A stretch of DNA of 64,000 nt from Acanthococcus lagerstroemiae (GCA_031841125.1 CM063109.1:69508914-69572913), one strand, 5' to 3'; positions 51,965 to 63,710 are shown, numbered from the stretch's first letter. Notes: a model not told the origin generated them from the letters alone. Program-made: numbers and translations.

Positions 51965-53238
51965 ATGGAACAATATGTACGCCATTAGGACTAAGAATTC
52001 TACATAGAGACTAAGCTGTTTTTACTTTGATTATAGCATTGCTTCATTTCATATTCCACTATTTACATTTGATTTGTAGAGTTAATAGGTGTGCCATTGA
52101 GTTTCACGAAGTCTTAATATGACCAGCCCTGGTTATACCTTGTTGAATTTTATGTTGTACCTACTACTCATGTTACTCAAATGTATTGTTATTCGGCTTG
52201 CAAATTCGTAATACACATATGAGTTGAAAGGCGTTACTGCAGTTTTTCTTTGTAACATTCTCAGCACTGGATTTTAAAAAGAAGGCAAGAAAAGAGAATA
52301 ATGAGCGCTTTCTAAAATTTGCCCCGAGGCATATTTCCCCTAAATCCAGTACTGAATATTATTGAGAACAGAAAATCACAAATAAAATGGGTTTCTTACG
52401 AGGTTTGGTTTGAGGGTGCCAGGGGGGGGGGTATTATATGAATGGCATAAGAGCAACGTTATTCTTACATCTGTTCTGATAGTGATTCCTGGTGCTGAGT
52501 CATTTCCTGCTGGTAGTTTCAAAATCATATTTTTAATTGGATCGTGATGTAATTTTAGAATTACAGTTTTAATTGGACAGTGACAAAAATCTACTTCCCA
52601 ATCCGTTTAGTAGTGTTCGTCTGTCCATAATGCTGACCGTATCTGAAACTTTATCACTATCTGTTTTCATAATAGAGACTTCGACAGTTTTCAACTTCCT
52701 TTCATTTTTGGATAAGGAGAGAATGGAGAAAGCAGATAGAACTTATGTGACTGTGAGACCTTGCGAGCTGAAACTGTGAGAGTGAGCGATGCAAGATTTT
52801 ATTGAGGGGTGGAAGGACATGTTGATAGAAGTGACAGCTGACGATTGCCCGGAAAGCAGGAACGTACATCGATGTTCGATGCAGTGTGGGAGATAGAGCG
52901 AATGTACGAACTATACGAATCTAGAAACTACAAAATTATTATTTACTATTTAGTTTGCGCTTTTCGGATTCCACGATATTAGCGCTCCTAGTGGAATTGT
53001 AAAGAAACACGAAGTCTCACTCGAAAGTTAATCCAGTACCACGTATTATGTCGATAGTCCGTTTCGCCGACAAGGCTGCCGACTTTTCGAGGACGTGATG
53101 ACGCCGATGACGATATGGTATGACAGCCAGAGCGCAAGAGGATGAGAAGGGAGCGAATAGCGAAATGCATTCACATTTTTCCACATTCGATATGCGAGCG
53201 ATAAGTAGCGAAGTGAAGAGAAGAGTCAAGTTTAATCA
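51965..53238. other. intergenic between the esterase-like gene and MsrB
   Basis: Holds the esterase-like 3' UTR (AATAAA near 52380) and a G-run at 52421-52430. The last 200 bases, moderately GC-rich with many CG dinucleotides, are the probable MsrB promoter and 5' UTR. No other gene seen. Confidence 0.5.
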
Positions 53239-56200
53239 ATGGCAAGTAAAACGTTCTCCTTAATCCGCAATAATATTCTATATAAGGTAAGATTTCAATA
53301 TTATTGTGTAATTTATCTTGTATGCGTGTTTATTTTTTGCACTCCGTACGTTTTTTGGCAAACGCGCTCGTCTTCGATTCTATTACAGTTTGTAGCTTTT
53401 TCCTACCGTGGTGTGTATGTAGTCAAGCAAATTAGTAGTATTTACATTTGTCTATGTATCTGTTGTAGAGTAATAAAGGAATTCATTTTAGATTTGTTCG
53501 TGCAGCTCATTCGAATATGACGGACGCCGATATCACTAATAAAGAGGAACTGAAGAAACGCCTCACTCCGTTGCAGTACCATGTGACTCAAGAGAAAGGA
53601 ACCGAGAGGTATGGTTTAATTCGAGTATTGTATTAATTTAAACGCGGTGTTAAAATTGGTCAGATTTGTTTTCAAAAGGAACTTTCCTGACGGTTCTGTA
53701 AAATGTCTTTCTATTAACAACGTGAAAATGATGTGAACTTGTAAGTCAGTTCTGCTACTGAATGTTCCGTGAAGACTTTGAAACACTGATTCAACGTATT
53801 CTTCATTTTGAATCGAAGTTGTATATGAGCCAACGATAATTAAAAACGTTTGAATAATTGTGGCCGTATGTCGCAAATCTGATGAAATGACAAGCGTGAT
53901 CGGGAATTCCAAAAAATGTGTAAAGATATTAATATTACGGCTCCGTGTAGTGGATTAAGAGGCTTGGATCATGATGAATTTTTTACTAATGGAACTGAGA
54001 AATCAGTTCTGCTGCAAATGTGCTTGTGATCCGGTCGGCCAGAAGCTCAGCTATCCGCCCATAAGGACTCCATACTGGACGGTGGGCTGATCCACATCAG
54101 TTAGAAATTTCTCTCGAATGATGAATCAATCAAGTCAGTTCTGCTACTGATATTGAAGTGAAGATCTTTACATCCTGACTTAATTTGTTATCTTAGTACA
54201 TTTTCTGTTATGGTATGTATGTACTGTATTAGATGGTTGACTTCAGAGTATGTCCATTGTTTTCACAGTGAATTGATCAACAAAGTTAGTTTTTGCTACT
54301 TCTGAAATGTCTGTGGGCACTTGAGAAATCTAATTTATTATTCCCCGATCTTAACGATGTAAATTTGAACTAGCATTATTGTTAGGATTCTGTGAGAAAA
54401 CTTTTTGGAATGATTATTTGGATTTGTAAAAATGATGAATCAGATGTCAGTTCTGCTGCTGATATTGTCATGAAGATATTTAAATTCTGATACAGTTATT
54501 GGTGATCCATTAGTTTGATGTTTTGCCTGCATGAAGATTCTTGATGTTACCAAAACATGACTGCTTTTGACTGATGGATTAACAAAGTCAGTTCTGTTAT
54601 TGATGCTTCTGTGAAGACGATGACAGTGGTATGAATTTATTAATTTAAGATTCATGGGAACGTGTGAAAATTTGTAGCTGGAAACACCTATCTGCAATAT
54701 GAGTAACAGCTTAGTCAGTTCTACTTCTGATATGTCAGTAACCAAATGTTTGTGATCTCTATGAGATTCTGATATTTTATTTATACTTACATGCCGAAAA
54801 TGTGAATTTAAACTATGTAGCAGTTAGGTCCAGAGGTAAATTAGCCAAATAAGTTACCAGGAAATTTCTCGATGAATCGGTACATTTGGTCATTTTGGGC
54901 TGCTGTAGTAGCTTAGTGGGAGCAAGGTGGAAAAGAAAACGTGGAAGTGTAAAGTAAAAAGTCGGAAGTTTTTTGAAATACCTTTAATGTTTTAAAATTA
55001 TGAATTAACCATGTCAGTTCTGTTGCTGATTTCGTTATGAAGATGTCCACATTCTGATACTTTAATTGATAATGTGTTACTCCGTTAAAGTTTTCTCTCG
55101 TATGAAAGTATTGAGAAACGTGCAATATTAAATGATGAATTAATCAAGTCAGTTCTGCTACTGATATTACTGTGAAGATGTTTAGATTCTGATCATAATA
55201 TTGAAAACATGAAACCTGTTAAATGATGAATATACTAAGTCAGTTCTGCTACTGATATTACAATGAAGATAATAACATCCTGATATAATTACCTGAAATT
55301 ATTTACGACTTACGATTAAGAAAGCATGCAAAAGTGACAACTTGGCATTCTTAGAATGATGAATTAGCAAAGTCAGTTCTGCTACTGATGGTGCAGTGAA
55401 GATACTAGATTTCTGATAAATTATCAGCTCATTATTTATTTGTTTTTAAAATTATATATGTAGATGGATATGTTTCAGTTTTAGTTTTTGCTATGTTTAA
55501 TTACCTGTCGTTGCTTTCAACAATACAATTTTTAAGTTTGGACAAAGGTGATTTCAGAGAAACAGTATCGGTTAAAGCTATATATCTGTCTGAACGATGG
55601 TAAATGAGCTCCTTTCAGCCTGATTATATCTTAGTGTCCATGTTGGAGTATGAGTGAACTTGGTAAATTCTATATTTAGGGTATGCTAAGCAGCCGAAAG
55701 CGCTCTGGACCACAGAAGGAAGAAATTGTGAGTTGGCACACCCTAAATATAGAATGATTATAAGTATCTGATGTCTCCTCGTCTTTTCTTTGCGAGTTAT
55801 GCAAATTATCATTTATTGCATACATTTTTTACAATACAATTTTTGAAACAAGCAACTGTTTTTGAAAGTTGTGTAGGTACATGAACCTGCGAGTTGTAAC
55901 CCTGGTATTCAAAGATATGATGAATTTTGTATAATGTCAGTTCTGCTACTGAATTTATTTGCGGAAGAATATTTCTGATGATTGAATACCTTGTTTCAAT
56001 AATTAACACAGTCGGACATAATTATAAATCGCTTGTATTGAGTAATATCACTTTGGTTTAGCTATCAATCTTCTTTTTGTTCTGTTCGAAAACTGCCAAT
56101 TTAAACGTAGACAATTTTCAGGCCCTTCACCGGAGTGTACAATAAAACCTCGGAGAAAGGCACGTACAGTTGCGTAGTCTGCGACCTTCCTCTATTTTCA

Positions 56201-59200
56201 TCTGATACGAAATTCGACTCCGGATGTGGTTGGCCGGCGTTTAATGAAGTGCTCGATCAGGGAAAAGTCAAACTTACTAAAGACACGAGCAACGGTAAGA
56301 TTCTCAAGAAGACTATTCTCATTTCAAGAATTGTTAGGCGTATCGTAAACTAACAGTTACTTAAGTTAACCATAACATTGTCAAGTTGCCATGAAACGTA
56401 CGTCTGAAGTGCCGGGACATGAAAAGTATGGTGATCTTGTTTACATTTTGTTGAATACGTTTTGTTCAGAATGCCGTATATTTAAGCGATTTGAAACGTC
56501 AAGAGGCACGTGAGGAATGTGTGTCTGTTACAGTGACACACCTGCGTTCGGAATTCGGTCTTGTATTTGGAGGCATCTGAACTGTTGAATGTTTGAACTT
56601 TCGTGTCCCGACACTCGATAAACTAAAATGCTTTCAGTTGTGTAGATGTGTTGTTTCCTTAATCACTCGGTGTTGCTTTTTGATTGTTGAATGTGATGAA
56701 ATCCTGTGTAGGCTTAAATTTAGTAGTTGAGCGTTTAGACAGGATTAGATAGATGGTTTTATGATTAGTAGGTAGCTTTTGATGAAAAACCTAAGCATTT
56801 AGTTTACAGTTGGGTAGGTTAAGATAAACTGAGCGATCTGTGAACAGCAAAGGATAAAAAAAAAGTGTGGTTGAAAGGGCTGGTATCAACGTTTTCTGGG
56901 TCTGGAAGAGGAAACAACTGTTAGAAATTCATGAAAATATTAGGAACTACACCCACTAACAAAATGAGTTATTGTCGCGTAGAAGGATGGTATGGTGGGA
57001 CGTACGGCGATGCACGCATGCCAAAGTGGCCCCTGAAACATCGCACCCCCGGCCCCAGAAATTACCCTTTCGAGTATCGCATCAGTGGCCGGAGGTACAT
57101 GTAGAAGGATAATCGTTCTGAAACCATTTCCAATTTATGAAATGAATGTGCATTGTGATCGTAGTGGTTTGAAATTTTTGATACGAACCTCTTAAATCTC
57201 GCAAATCGTAAGCCTTTCGATCTCATGAAAGTATTCCTTTGTAAATGATTTTATCGTGGTATGTACTTTACTTTAAACAAAAACGAGCGTGAAAACGCAA
57301 TTATGTATTATATTATATTATATTATCTGATGAACGATAAAAGAATCGAGGATACGAGTATTTTGAATGGTCATTTTCCTGAAAATGTCAAAAAGATTAA
57401 CGTGATGCATAAAAATTTCAAATTGTGCTGACATTGGGATTATAATAATTACTTACTGCTCTCGCGGGTGGCAAAGTGACTATATTTGAGTATGGAAAAA
57501 ACTTTGTATCTTCGTATCAATAATGTTGAATGCTAAATATCAAGGACAGTGAATAGTTGGCCATAGCAACCTAACGAACCATTACATTCAGTCTCATGAG
57601 GTATAACTACCTTGAGTGAAATTCAATGACAGATGCTCCCTTGTTCGTTGATAGTGTTACTGTAACTTCTGTTCTTGTAATCTGCTAATATAACAAATTC
57701 TTCTGCTTAATTTCCTGTTAGTATACTGAAATAGAGCTGATCCAATTAATGGCTCTATTTCCTAATCTTTTCACTATAAATCATTATCTGTGAAGTAATT
57801 GTGGAATATTTTGGATTCTTAAATTGATGCCCACTTAACTTTGTGTAACTTTTTCTCATTTATTCAATTTAATAATGTCTTTATTCTGTAGTATGTTGAT
57901 TTGATTCAATAAACTAGATTCATTTTAGTGCAGATCGTGCTGTTCGTGATCGACTTCGGTTAGGTCTTTGAACTGCCTTAGGTGCACTTGAATTTGAGAA
58001 ATTATGCCCATCGCCTATCGTACATTGAACATGTCAAAGTCTGTGATCCATTTCATTTATAATTTTGAATCCAGATTTTTACAGCACGCACCGGAACTCG
58101 CATTGGTTCTGGCAAGTGTGAAAGTTACACCTAGTTGTCCGTCATTCGTTGCATCACCGTGCGGAACAGCCGGCGTTAATCTCATTATTAGATGTTAATT
58201 TGGAAATCCTGTTTGCAAATTCTGAAGGTATCATTTTTTATTGAAAACTATCCGAATGTCGAGTTTTCGGTGTAGCTCAGCTCCCTGTCTAAAAGAATTC
58301 TGTGCTAATAGGTCAAAGATCAATGAACAGGATCACAAACAGCACTGTTTCTGTCCGGTGCAGTATAAAATATATATTTCTAATTGTCACACGTCTTCAA
58401 AAAAATTGAATAATTTATTCTGCCAAAAACGGTATTGGATTTCGATGTACATACGCGCCGTGTATAAATGTGATTCCGAAAATGTAACGTCGCTCGAAAC
58501 TTATAGAAATGAGAGCATTAATGAGTAGATACTTTTTTTGGACCGCGGTGGGGCACAGCCAGTCTACACGCTACACTTGTAATTATTTGTGATATGCTGG
58601 GGAAAAATGTTCGACTGAAAATGCACTTGTTAATAAGCACACATATGCATGGCACTCGTCTGTGAACTTTTCAGCTGCACAAGGAAATATTTACAGGGCC
58701 TCAGGTGGTGTCGGTGTGTAGTGGTAACTTCGTTATTTGAAACAATTATGGTTGTACAATAATTCGTACATGTTTCAAATGTGAATTTCGAATGCTACCT
58801 CGGTGGTTTCGAATGGGGAGATCAGCATTAAAATAGTAGTGTTATGTTCAGAGGAAACGAAGTTGTGAGAGACAGCACAGACCACTTTCTTTCCCCCTCT
58901 TCCTCTGAAAAACACGTTCTCTGATTTTCTCACCCAAGTAAGCAATTCTTATCAGTTTTGAGGAAATGAAAACACGTGAAGTTAGCAGATAACCTACTAC
59001 CAGGATGATAGTTGAACTTCTCCTTGTGCGAGGAGGAAGGGGCGGGCAAAATTTAGTAGTTTTTGTCGGAAACTGAGAACTTTGCCGACAACTTGTTCAG
59101 TCAGTATGCCATGGCGTATTCAAAAATTTAACCTGAAAGTGTTTCTCCCTCCCCTCCCTTGGTATTTCTAAGGAGGGGAAGAGGTGTAACCCCTCCATCG

Positions 59201-61628
59201 TAAAAGTAGAAACGAATCAACTCATTGGAAATAGAATCTGGCTAAGGGGAAAAAATCTACGTCTTGATACTATGCCGTGTTTACAGGAATATAGAAAAAA
59301 AATTGGTATCTGAAAGTCAGCCAATGATGACAGGACTAGGCTGATGCTAATTATCTTTATGGGGAGGGAAGAAGGAAAAGCAGGATGATTTGTAGCAGAG
59401 ATGACTAAAATCATTGAAATGTTATTTCAATGTAAGATGTTGGGAAAGAGTGAGTACTTTTCAATATTTAGTAGAATAGTTATTGAAATTAGTCGGGCAT
59501 ACAATTTGGAAAATTTTTGAGGCTGTAACACCCTCTGCACCTCCTTCGTACTGATTCTGTCGGACAAATTATCTTGGCTCGTGTATTCAAGACTCGAGAG
59601 TAAAAAGTAGAAACTAAGCCCATAGTTTGTACTTGCAGGGTGTCTACCGGTCTCGAAAAACCCCGAAAGTCCCGGATTTCGCAGAGAGGGCCCGGAAACT
59701 CGGAATACCCCGGAATTTGTTTAAGTGATCCTGGAAAAACTATTTAAAGTGCAGCAATTTTTCCTGTGAATTAGAAAATCAAATATTGTGAGAGAAATTA
59801 GTATGATTGGATGTGTCCCTCGCTAGATCTCAAGAAGGAATTAGCGGTAAAAGTTTGGGTCCTGGAAAAATGATTGGTAGGTCCCCAAAAAGTGCCGTAT
59901 TTTCATTTTCCGGTTTTGGTAGACGTCCTGGCTTGTACATATTGAGCGCCTTAGTTTCTTGTAACAAAAAAAAGTTTTAAGATTTCTTGAATTTGGGTTC
60001 TTCAGTTATATGGAAGTCTTGGAATTTAAGGAATGTTGTCGCAAATTTCTCTTTGTAAAACCGCAAAAGTTTTGTGAATTGTTCCCAATTTTAGCTTGCA
60101 AGTACATAAAAATACCGAAAATGTGCTTTAAATGCTTTTTTCAATGAGAGAAATGTTCCTTTGAATTTTATCCCAATTCTGAGCGACTAAGGACGTTCCG
60201 ACGTGAGAGAAAGAGGGCTTCATGATCTTCGTCAGTTTGTTATGAGTATTGGGTCTCTAATTGGCATTGGTGGCTTTTATGACACCATATTTGTAGTTTG
60301 AAAAAGTTGTGTGTTAGACCATGCTCGAGCGTGAATCGTTCAGAGTATTTTATACACATCAGCTCTCGACGGTTTCATCCATCTGAATCTCAGCACATCT
60401 GTTCGTTCTATTTCATTTTTTGTCTGTCTAGGAACGTCATAACCCCTGCGATACATTCGATACAAAATTTGACTTTGTTGTTGACAGTGAAAATCAGTCA
60501 TTTTTTCTGCACGACATCGGCTTTGGATAGAATTCTACTTCCAAGTCGATGCACAAGCCGATTCAAAAGTCAATGTCGAAACGGTTATTCCATGCGTCTG
60601 TATTAAATTCGAAGACAGGTAGGACATTCCTGATACACGCAATGTATGCAAATTGTAACTGAAGTGTTCTCACAGTGAATACACGAGTCTCGCAGAACTC
60701 TTGAAAAAGAATGAAGTGAAATGTGAATGATTGGTTTAGCATTGAAGAAGTTTCCCGTGAGGGTAGCGAGATTCAAAAGGGTTACCCTTGATTTGATTTT
60801 GAGGACTCCTACTGTCCGATAACAAGACTCAAATCGATTACCCTTGATTTCGTTTTTGAGAAGCCTATTGTGCTGTAGGAAGGTTCAAAAAGATTACCCT
60901 TGATTAAGTTTTTAAGAAGCTTGCCCTGCGGTTGCAAGATTCAGAAGGGTTACCCGTAATAAGGTTTTCTAGAACTCCGTTGTGTGGTTATGAGATTCAA
61001 AATACCCCTTCCCTTCCTCGCAGATATTTTGAAAGATTATTACAGCTGATGCGGCTACGTCAAATGTCAGAATTTTTCAACTGCTGTGATTACGCATTAC
61101 CCCTTTTGACACCCTCGGATCTGAACTCGTGACAAGACGTTATTAATTGTCCTTCATTTAACTCGCATTCTGTGAAAATATTGTAAATCGACTAGAATTC
61201 GTGCTATCCGAGTCAACGTTAGTTCGGTGGGAATAAATTTGTAAATATTTTTGAAGACGTGTCATGTGTAAATACTACGGTTTGGGTGTTCTAATTGGGT
61301 ATGTTTTTTTTTCTTTTGTTCTTTTTATGAATTCTTCCTTCTTCTCCCGTCTAATACACCGTCCTCTGTACGGCCTCGTATGTGTCTGATTTCTTCATAT
61401 TTACTTTACTGGAAAATATGGGTGCATGTGGAAAATTGTGAAGTTGGCGCGAATCTATTGTTATTGATCAAAAATCCAGGTCTGATTCGAACCGAAGTAA
61501 CATGCTCCAAATGCGGTGCTCATCTGGGTCACGTGTTCAACGACGGACCGCTGCCGACCCGTAAACGCTTCTGCATTAACAGCGCCTCGATGCAGTTCCA
61601 TCCAGCTGCCGAGACCAATTCTTCTTAG
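53239..61628 (+). CDS. methionine-R-sulfoxide reductase B, mitochondrial-type
   Basis: Reduces methionine-R-sulfoxide in proteins. Exons: 53239-53286, 53469-53608, 56122-56294, 61480-61628 (169 residues, phases consistent). Exon 1 and the start of exon 2 give an Arg-rich, acid-free leader ([16 protein letters not shown], then FRFVRAAHS) typical of mitochondrial import. The SelR domain follows: [22 protein letters not shown], two zinc CxxC pairs (CVVC, CSKC), AHLGHVF and the active-site [11 protein letters not shown] with catalytic Cys in the usual place. A shorter product could start at the in-frame ATG 53517. Using acceptor 53504-53505 instead breaks frame with exon 1, which would leave exon 1 as leader for the internal ATG. 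Intron 2 carries a snoRNA array and intron 3 is 5.2 kb. Confidence 0.93.
53720..53797 (+). ncRNA. C/D-box snoRNA unit 1
   Basis: C box ATGATGT (53728), guide GTCAGTTCTGCTA, D' CTGA (53758), C' GTGAAGA (53769), D CTGA (53786). Flanks ACGTGAA and TTCAACGT can close a terminal stem. C box end deviates from consensus. Confidence 0.65.
54112..54185 (+). ncRNA. C/D-box snoRNA unit 2
   Basis: C box ATGATGA (54118), shared guide, D' CTGA (54147), C' GTGAAGA (54158), D CTGA (54175). All boxes match consensus; the outer stem is weak. Confidence 0.7.
54426..54495 (+). ncRNA. C/D-box snoRNA unit 3
   Basis: C box ATGATGA (54432), guide variant GTCAGTTCTGCTG, D' CTGA (54459), C' ATGAAGA (54470), D CTGA (54487). 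TGTA before the C box pairs with TACA after the D box. Confidence 0.7.
54990..55062 (+). ncRNA. C/D-box snoRNA unit 4 (weak C box)
   Basis: C box degenerate (ATTATGA, 54997), guide GTCAGTTCTGTTG, D' CTGA (55026), C' ATGAAGA (55037), D CTGA (55054). It may be decaying. Confidence 0.5.
55124..55203 (+). ncRNA. C/D-box snoRNA unit 5
   Basis: C box ATGATGA (55132), guide GTCAGTTCTGCTA, D' CTGA (55161), C' GTGAAGA (55172), D CTGA (55189). Terminal stem CAATATTA/TAATATTG is perfect over 8 bp. One of the two best units. Confidence 0.8.
55216..55290 (+). ncRNA. C/D-box snoRNA unit 6
   Basis: C box ATGATGA (55223), guide GTCAGTTCTGCTA, D' CTGA (55252), C' ATGAAGA (55263), D CTGA (55280). No clear outer stem, and it starts only about 13 bases after unit 5. 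Confidence 0.65.
55350..55421 (+). ncRNA. C/D-box snoRNA unit 7
   Basis: C box ATGATGA (55356), guide GTCAGTTCTGCTA, D' CTGA (55385), C' GTGAAGA (55396), D CTGA (55413). Outer pairing is short. Confidence 0.7.
55668..55754. repeat. palindromic MITE, copy 2 (MsrB intron 2)
   Basis: Same ends as the element at 47928-48016 (TTCTATATTTAGGGT and its inverse). The right half is conserved (CAGAAGGAAGAAATTGTG, then TTGGCACACCC), but the left interior has changed, so the hairpin is less perfect. It sits among the snoRNA units. Confidence 0.75.
55904..55990 (+). ncRNA. C/D-box snoRNA unit 8
   Basis: C box ATGATGA (55917), guide GTCAGTTCTGCTA, D' CTGA (55949), degenerate C', D CTGA (55975). Terminal stem GGTATTCAA/TTGAATACC is perfect over 9 bp and unrelated in sequence to the stem of unit 5. 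It lies about 130 bases before the 3' splice site, the closest unit to the acceptor. Confidence 0.8.
57008..57098. repeat. dispersed SINE-like repeat, copy 2 (MsrB intron 3)
   Basis: Second copy of the block at 8770-8866, same orientation, starting GATGCACGCATGCCAAAGTG and ending at GTGGCCGGAGG. The GC-rich extension seen in copy 1 is absent. Confidence 0.6.
59639..59930. repeat. dispersed repeat opening GGGTGTCTACCGGT
   Basis: Opening is shared with 63711 (GGGTGTCTACTGGT). Both continue with short iterations: here variants of CCCGGAAA, there of GTCATGAAA. Probably different members of one family of elements with a conserved start and a degenerate internal repeat. Confidence 0.5.
60771..61010. 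repeat. 56-bp tandem repeat, about four units
   Basis: TTACCC landmarks fall at 60782, 60838, 60894 and 60950, exactly 56 bases apart, with a decayed further unit near 61003. Each unit reads roughly GATTCAAAAGGGTTACCCTT, then GATTNGTTTTTGAGAAG, then a variable part. It is in an intron and non-coding. Confidence 0.8.
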
Positions 61629-63197
61629 TTTTTTTAAGTTCAATTTTCTAGTCCGCAGAGTACACTCTGACAAAATGCAAAAGATTTCTGCAAATTACTG
61701 TAAATTTTCGGTAAGGCGAAGCCGAGAAAAGTTTTTGCGTTACTAATTACGAGAAGTACGTAATTGACAATCGTTTTCGTGTGTATCCTGTATCGTACAT
61801 TAATTCGAATTTTTATCATTTATAAGATATGCTCGGGTTGCAGCTCGTAAAACGTCAGTGATGATCCTGCAATTACCGAACATGATTACCGTGTGCTAAA
61901 ACGTAAATCGTGTGTTTTATATTATGTTTAATTACTAATGCTGGCGTTTATATTATCGCGAATATCGCTCAATTATTAAAACTGTTGGTAAAAAGCATTT
62001 TCTGGTCGGTGTTGCCGAAATATTACCGCGTGAATTTATTGTCGAGTCAGTCAATTGTACCAAATTGTAATGTCGTGCTCCTCCTGTAAATGACTGGTTT
62101 TTTTTCATTTTCACTTAATTGTATGTCGGAGTAATTTTATTATTAAAATAGGTTTACGTTTGGGAATTATTAATTCGTGGTCCTGCTGGAGTTGCATTAT
62201 ATATTCCAATTTTGAGTGAGAACTTGTTTCGCGAGAACTAACGTGTGGTTTCCTTATTTTCTTTTGTAAGAATTACGTGCTAGTGGAATAACACAGGCAC
62301 TGAATTAACGCATTTGGAATTTCGCACTTTTCAATTATTTGTTCTCCTGTAACCGCGGCTAGAGTACGCGGAATTACTGTTCGTACGCTTTCATAGTACA
62401 TTATTATTGTACGCGAGGGTTGTTGAAATTTCATTGTAAATTGTATTAATTTATACGCTAAGATGTGGAGCAGATATTGTTTAATGCTACAGATTAAATT
62501 TTTAATTTCTCCAACTCGATTCACCATGTCACTGAACGTACGAGTGAAAAATCTTTTTCTTTTTATATTTCTGTAATCTTCGTAATGTAAAAATGTGCGT
62601 ACTTTTTGATATTCGTGTAATCTTTGTAATGCAAAAATTTACGTTGATCTGAGCGTAGGTATGATCTAGGTTGGTTTTGAAAATGTACCAACCTACGTTT
62701 CAGTTTTGATGATATGGCAAGTTAAATTTTAAGGAAGAACGTGAACAAGTACGGTCGTGATTCAGTTCAGAAATCGGCATTTCTTTTGATATGTATGTAG
62801 TACCACAGTCAAATGGCTGCTCTTTAATATTATATTCAAATCTGGTCAATTTGTGCAACTTTATGTTTTCTTTCATTCTGTCCGTAACGTATTTATTTAT
62901 TATTTTCTTTTTCCTCTTTTCTTAATTTTAAAGTTATTGCAGTTTAATTCCTTCCATTTCCCCGACTTATCGTGCATCAACTCACATAAACTCACTAATT
63001 TTTTTTCTCAGAATTTTACTATTTATTGGATTTGTTGACGTGAAAATGTTTTCACATGTAGTTTCAAATGATATGTCTCACTCAGTCCCAATCAACTGTA
63101 ACTGTATTCTGTCCTCGTAAATATTCTGGGTCTTCATTTTGAGCTTTCTTCTTCTAGGTCCTATTTTTTTAGCTGTTATTTAACCTTTTCATTGTCA
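61629..63197. other. MsrB 3' flank and intergenic
   Basis: After the MsrB stop the sequence is AT-rich with no recognised gene. No canonical AATAAA lies in the first 200 bases; ATTAAA near 61974 and 62142 are possible polyA signals. Confidence 0.4.
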
Positions 63198-63205
63198 GTC
63201 TTAAC

Positions 63206-63459
63206 CTTTGAGTATAAATCTCCTGGAGAGATAGAAATCGGATTATTTACATTATACGAGCGTCCAACTGTAGAGCGTGCTATACCGTGTGACGCGCGCG
63301 TTCACGTGCGTTACTGTCATGCGAATGCTCCGTTGTAAACAAACTGATTACCATAAGCTTTCATTAGCACCGGGGGCATTTGCATGATAGAAATGCCCGC
63401 TCTACAGGTAAGGCATAGGAAACATGGTTTCTATCCCTCCAGGAGATTTATACTCAAAG
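63206..63459. mobile_element. hAT-like MITE, 254 bp
   Basis: Inverted ends of about 32 bp (CTTTGAGTATAAATCTCC... with one mismatch) and a perfect 8-bp direct repeat GTCTTAAC on both sides (63198-63205 and 63460-63467). An 8-bp duplication is the mark of hAT transposases (P elements also make 8 bp). No coding capacity, so it is non-autonomous. Near-identical ends suggest it is not very old. Confidence 0.9.
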
Positions 63460-63710
63460 GTCTTAACATCTACGGAAGTAAACTTTTGTATTAACTCGAA
63501 TGTACCCTTAACTTTTTGTATTGTCTTGTACTACGGTATTTATGTGTTGCGTTGTTATTTTGTTGTTGACATTAAAATGTGATAATTTTGAAACTTCATT
63601 GTGTTACTCTGGTCGTATGTGGGATGTCAAATTTGTGAGAAACTCAGTTTTATAGAAGGAAGCTATGCTTCGTGATTTCATTTTTCTGTAACTGTAATAC
63701 GAGTAGCAGA

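Larger units (their letters stand above)
53720..55990 (+). repeat. C/D-box snoRNA array in MsrB intron 2
   Basis: About twelve units share AGTCAGTTCTGCTACTGAT-like sequence. Eight complete units are listed separately. Decayed units lie near 53971-54033 (C box kept, D' changed to CTGC), 54268-54320, 54571-54630 and 54690-54775. Spacing is irregular (about 90-500 bases) and the DNA between units is unrelated, so this is not a simple head-to-tail minisatellite. All units are on the host sense strand within one intron. Confidence 0.8.
56295..61479. other. 5.2-kb MsrB intron 3
   Basis: Contains a SINE-like fragment (57008), a short (ATATT)n run near 57306-57330, a dispersed repeat beginning GGGTGTCTACCGGT (59639) and a 56-bp tandem array (60771-61010). 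A 102-codon frame at 60298-60606 and a 95-codon frame at 58241-58528 show no domain or splice context. Confidence 0.6.

Noticed and set aside
53720..55990. Plain minisatellite as explanation for the MsrB intron units
   Set aside because: Units are not head-to-tail, spacing is irregular, and different stems still pair around fixed C and D boxes.
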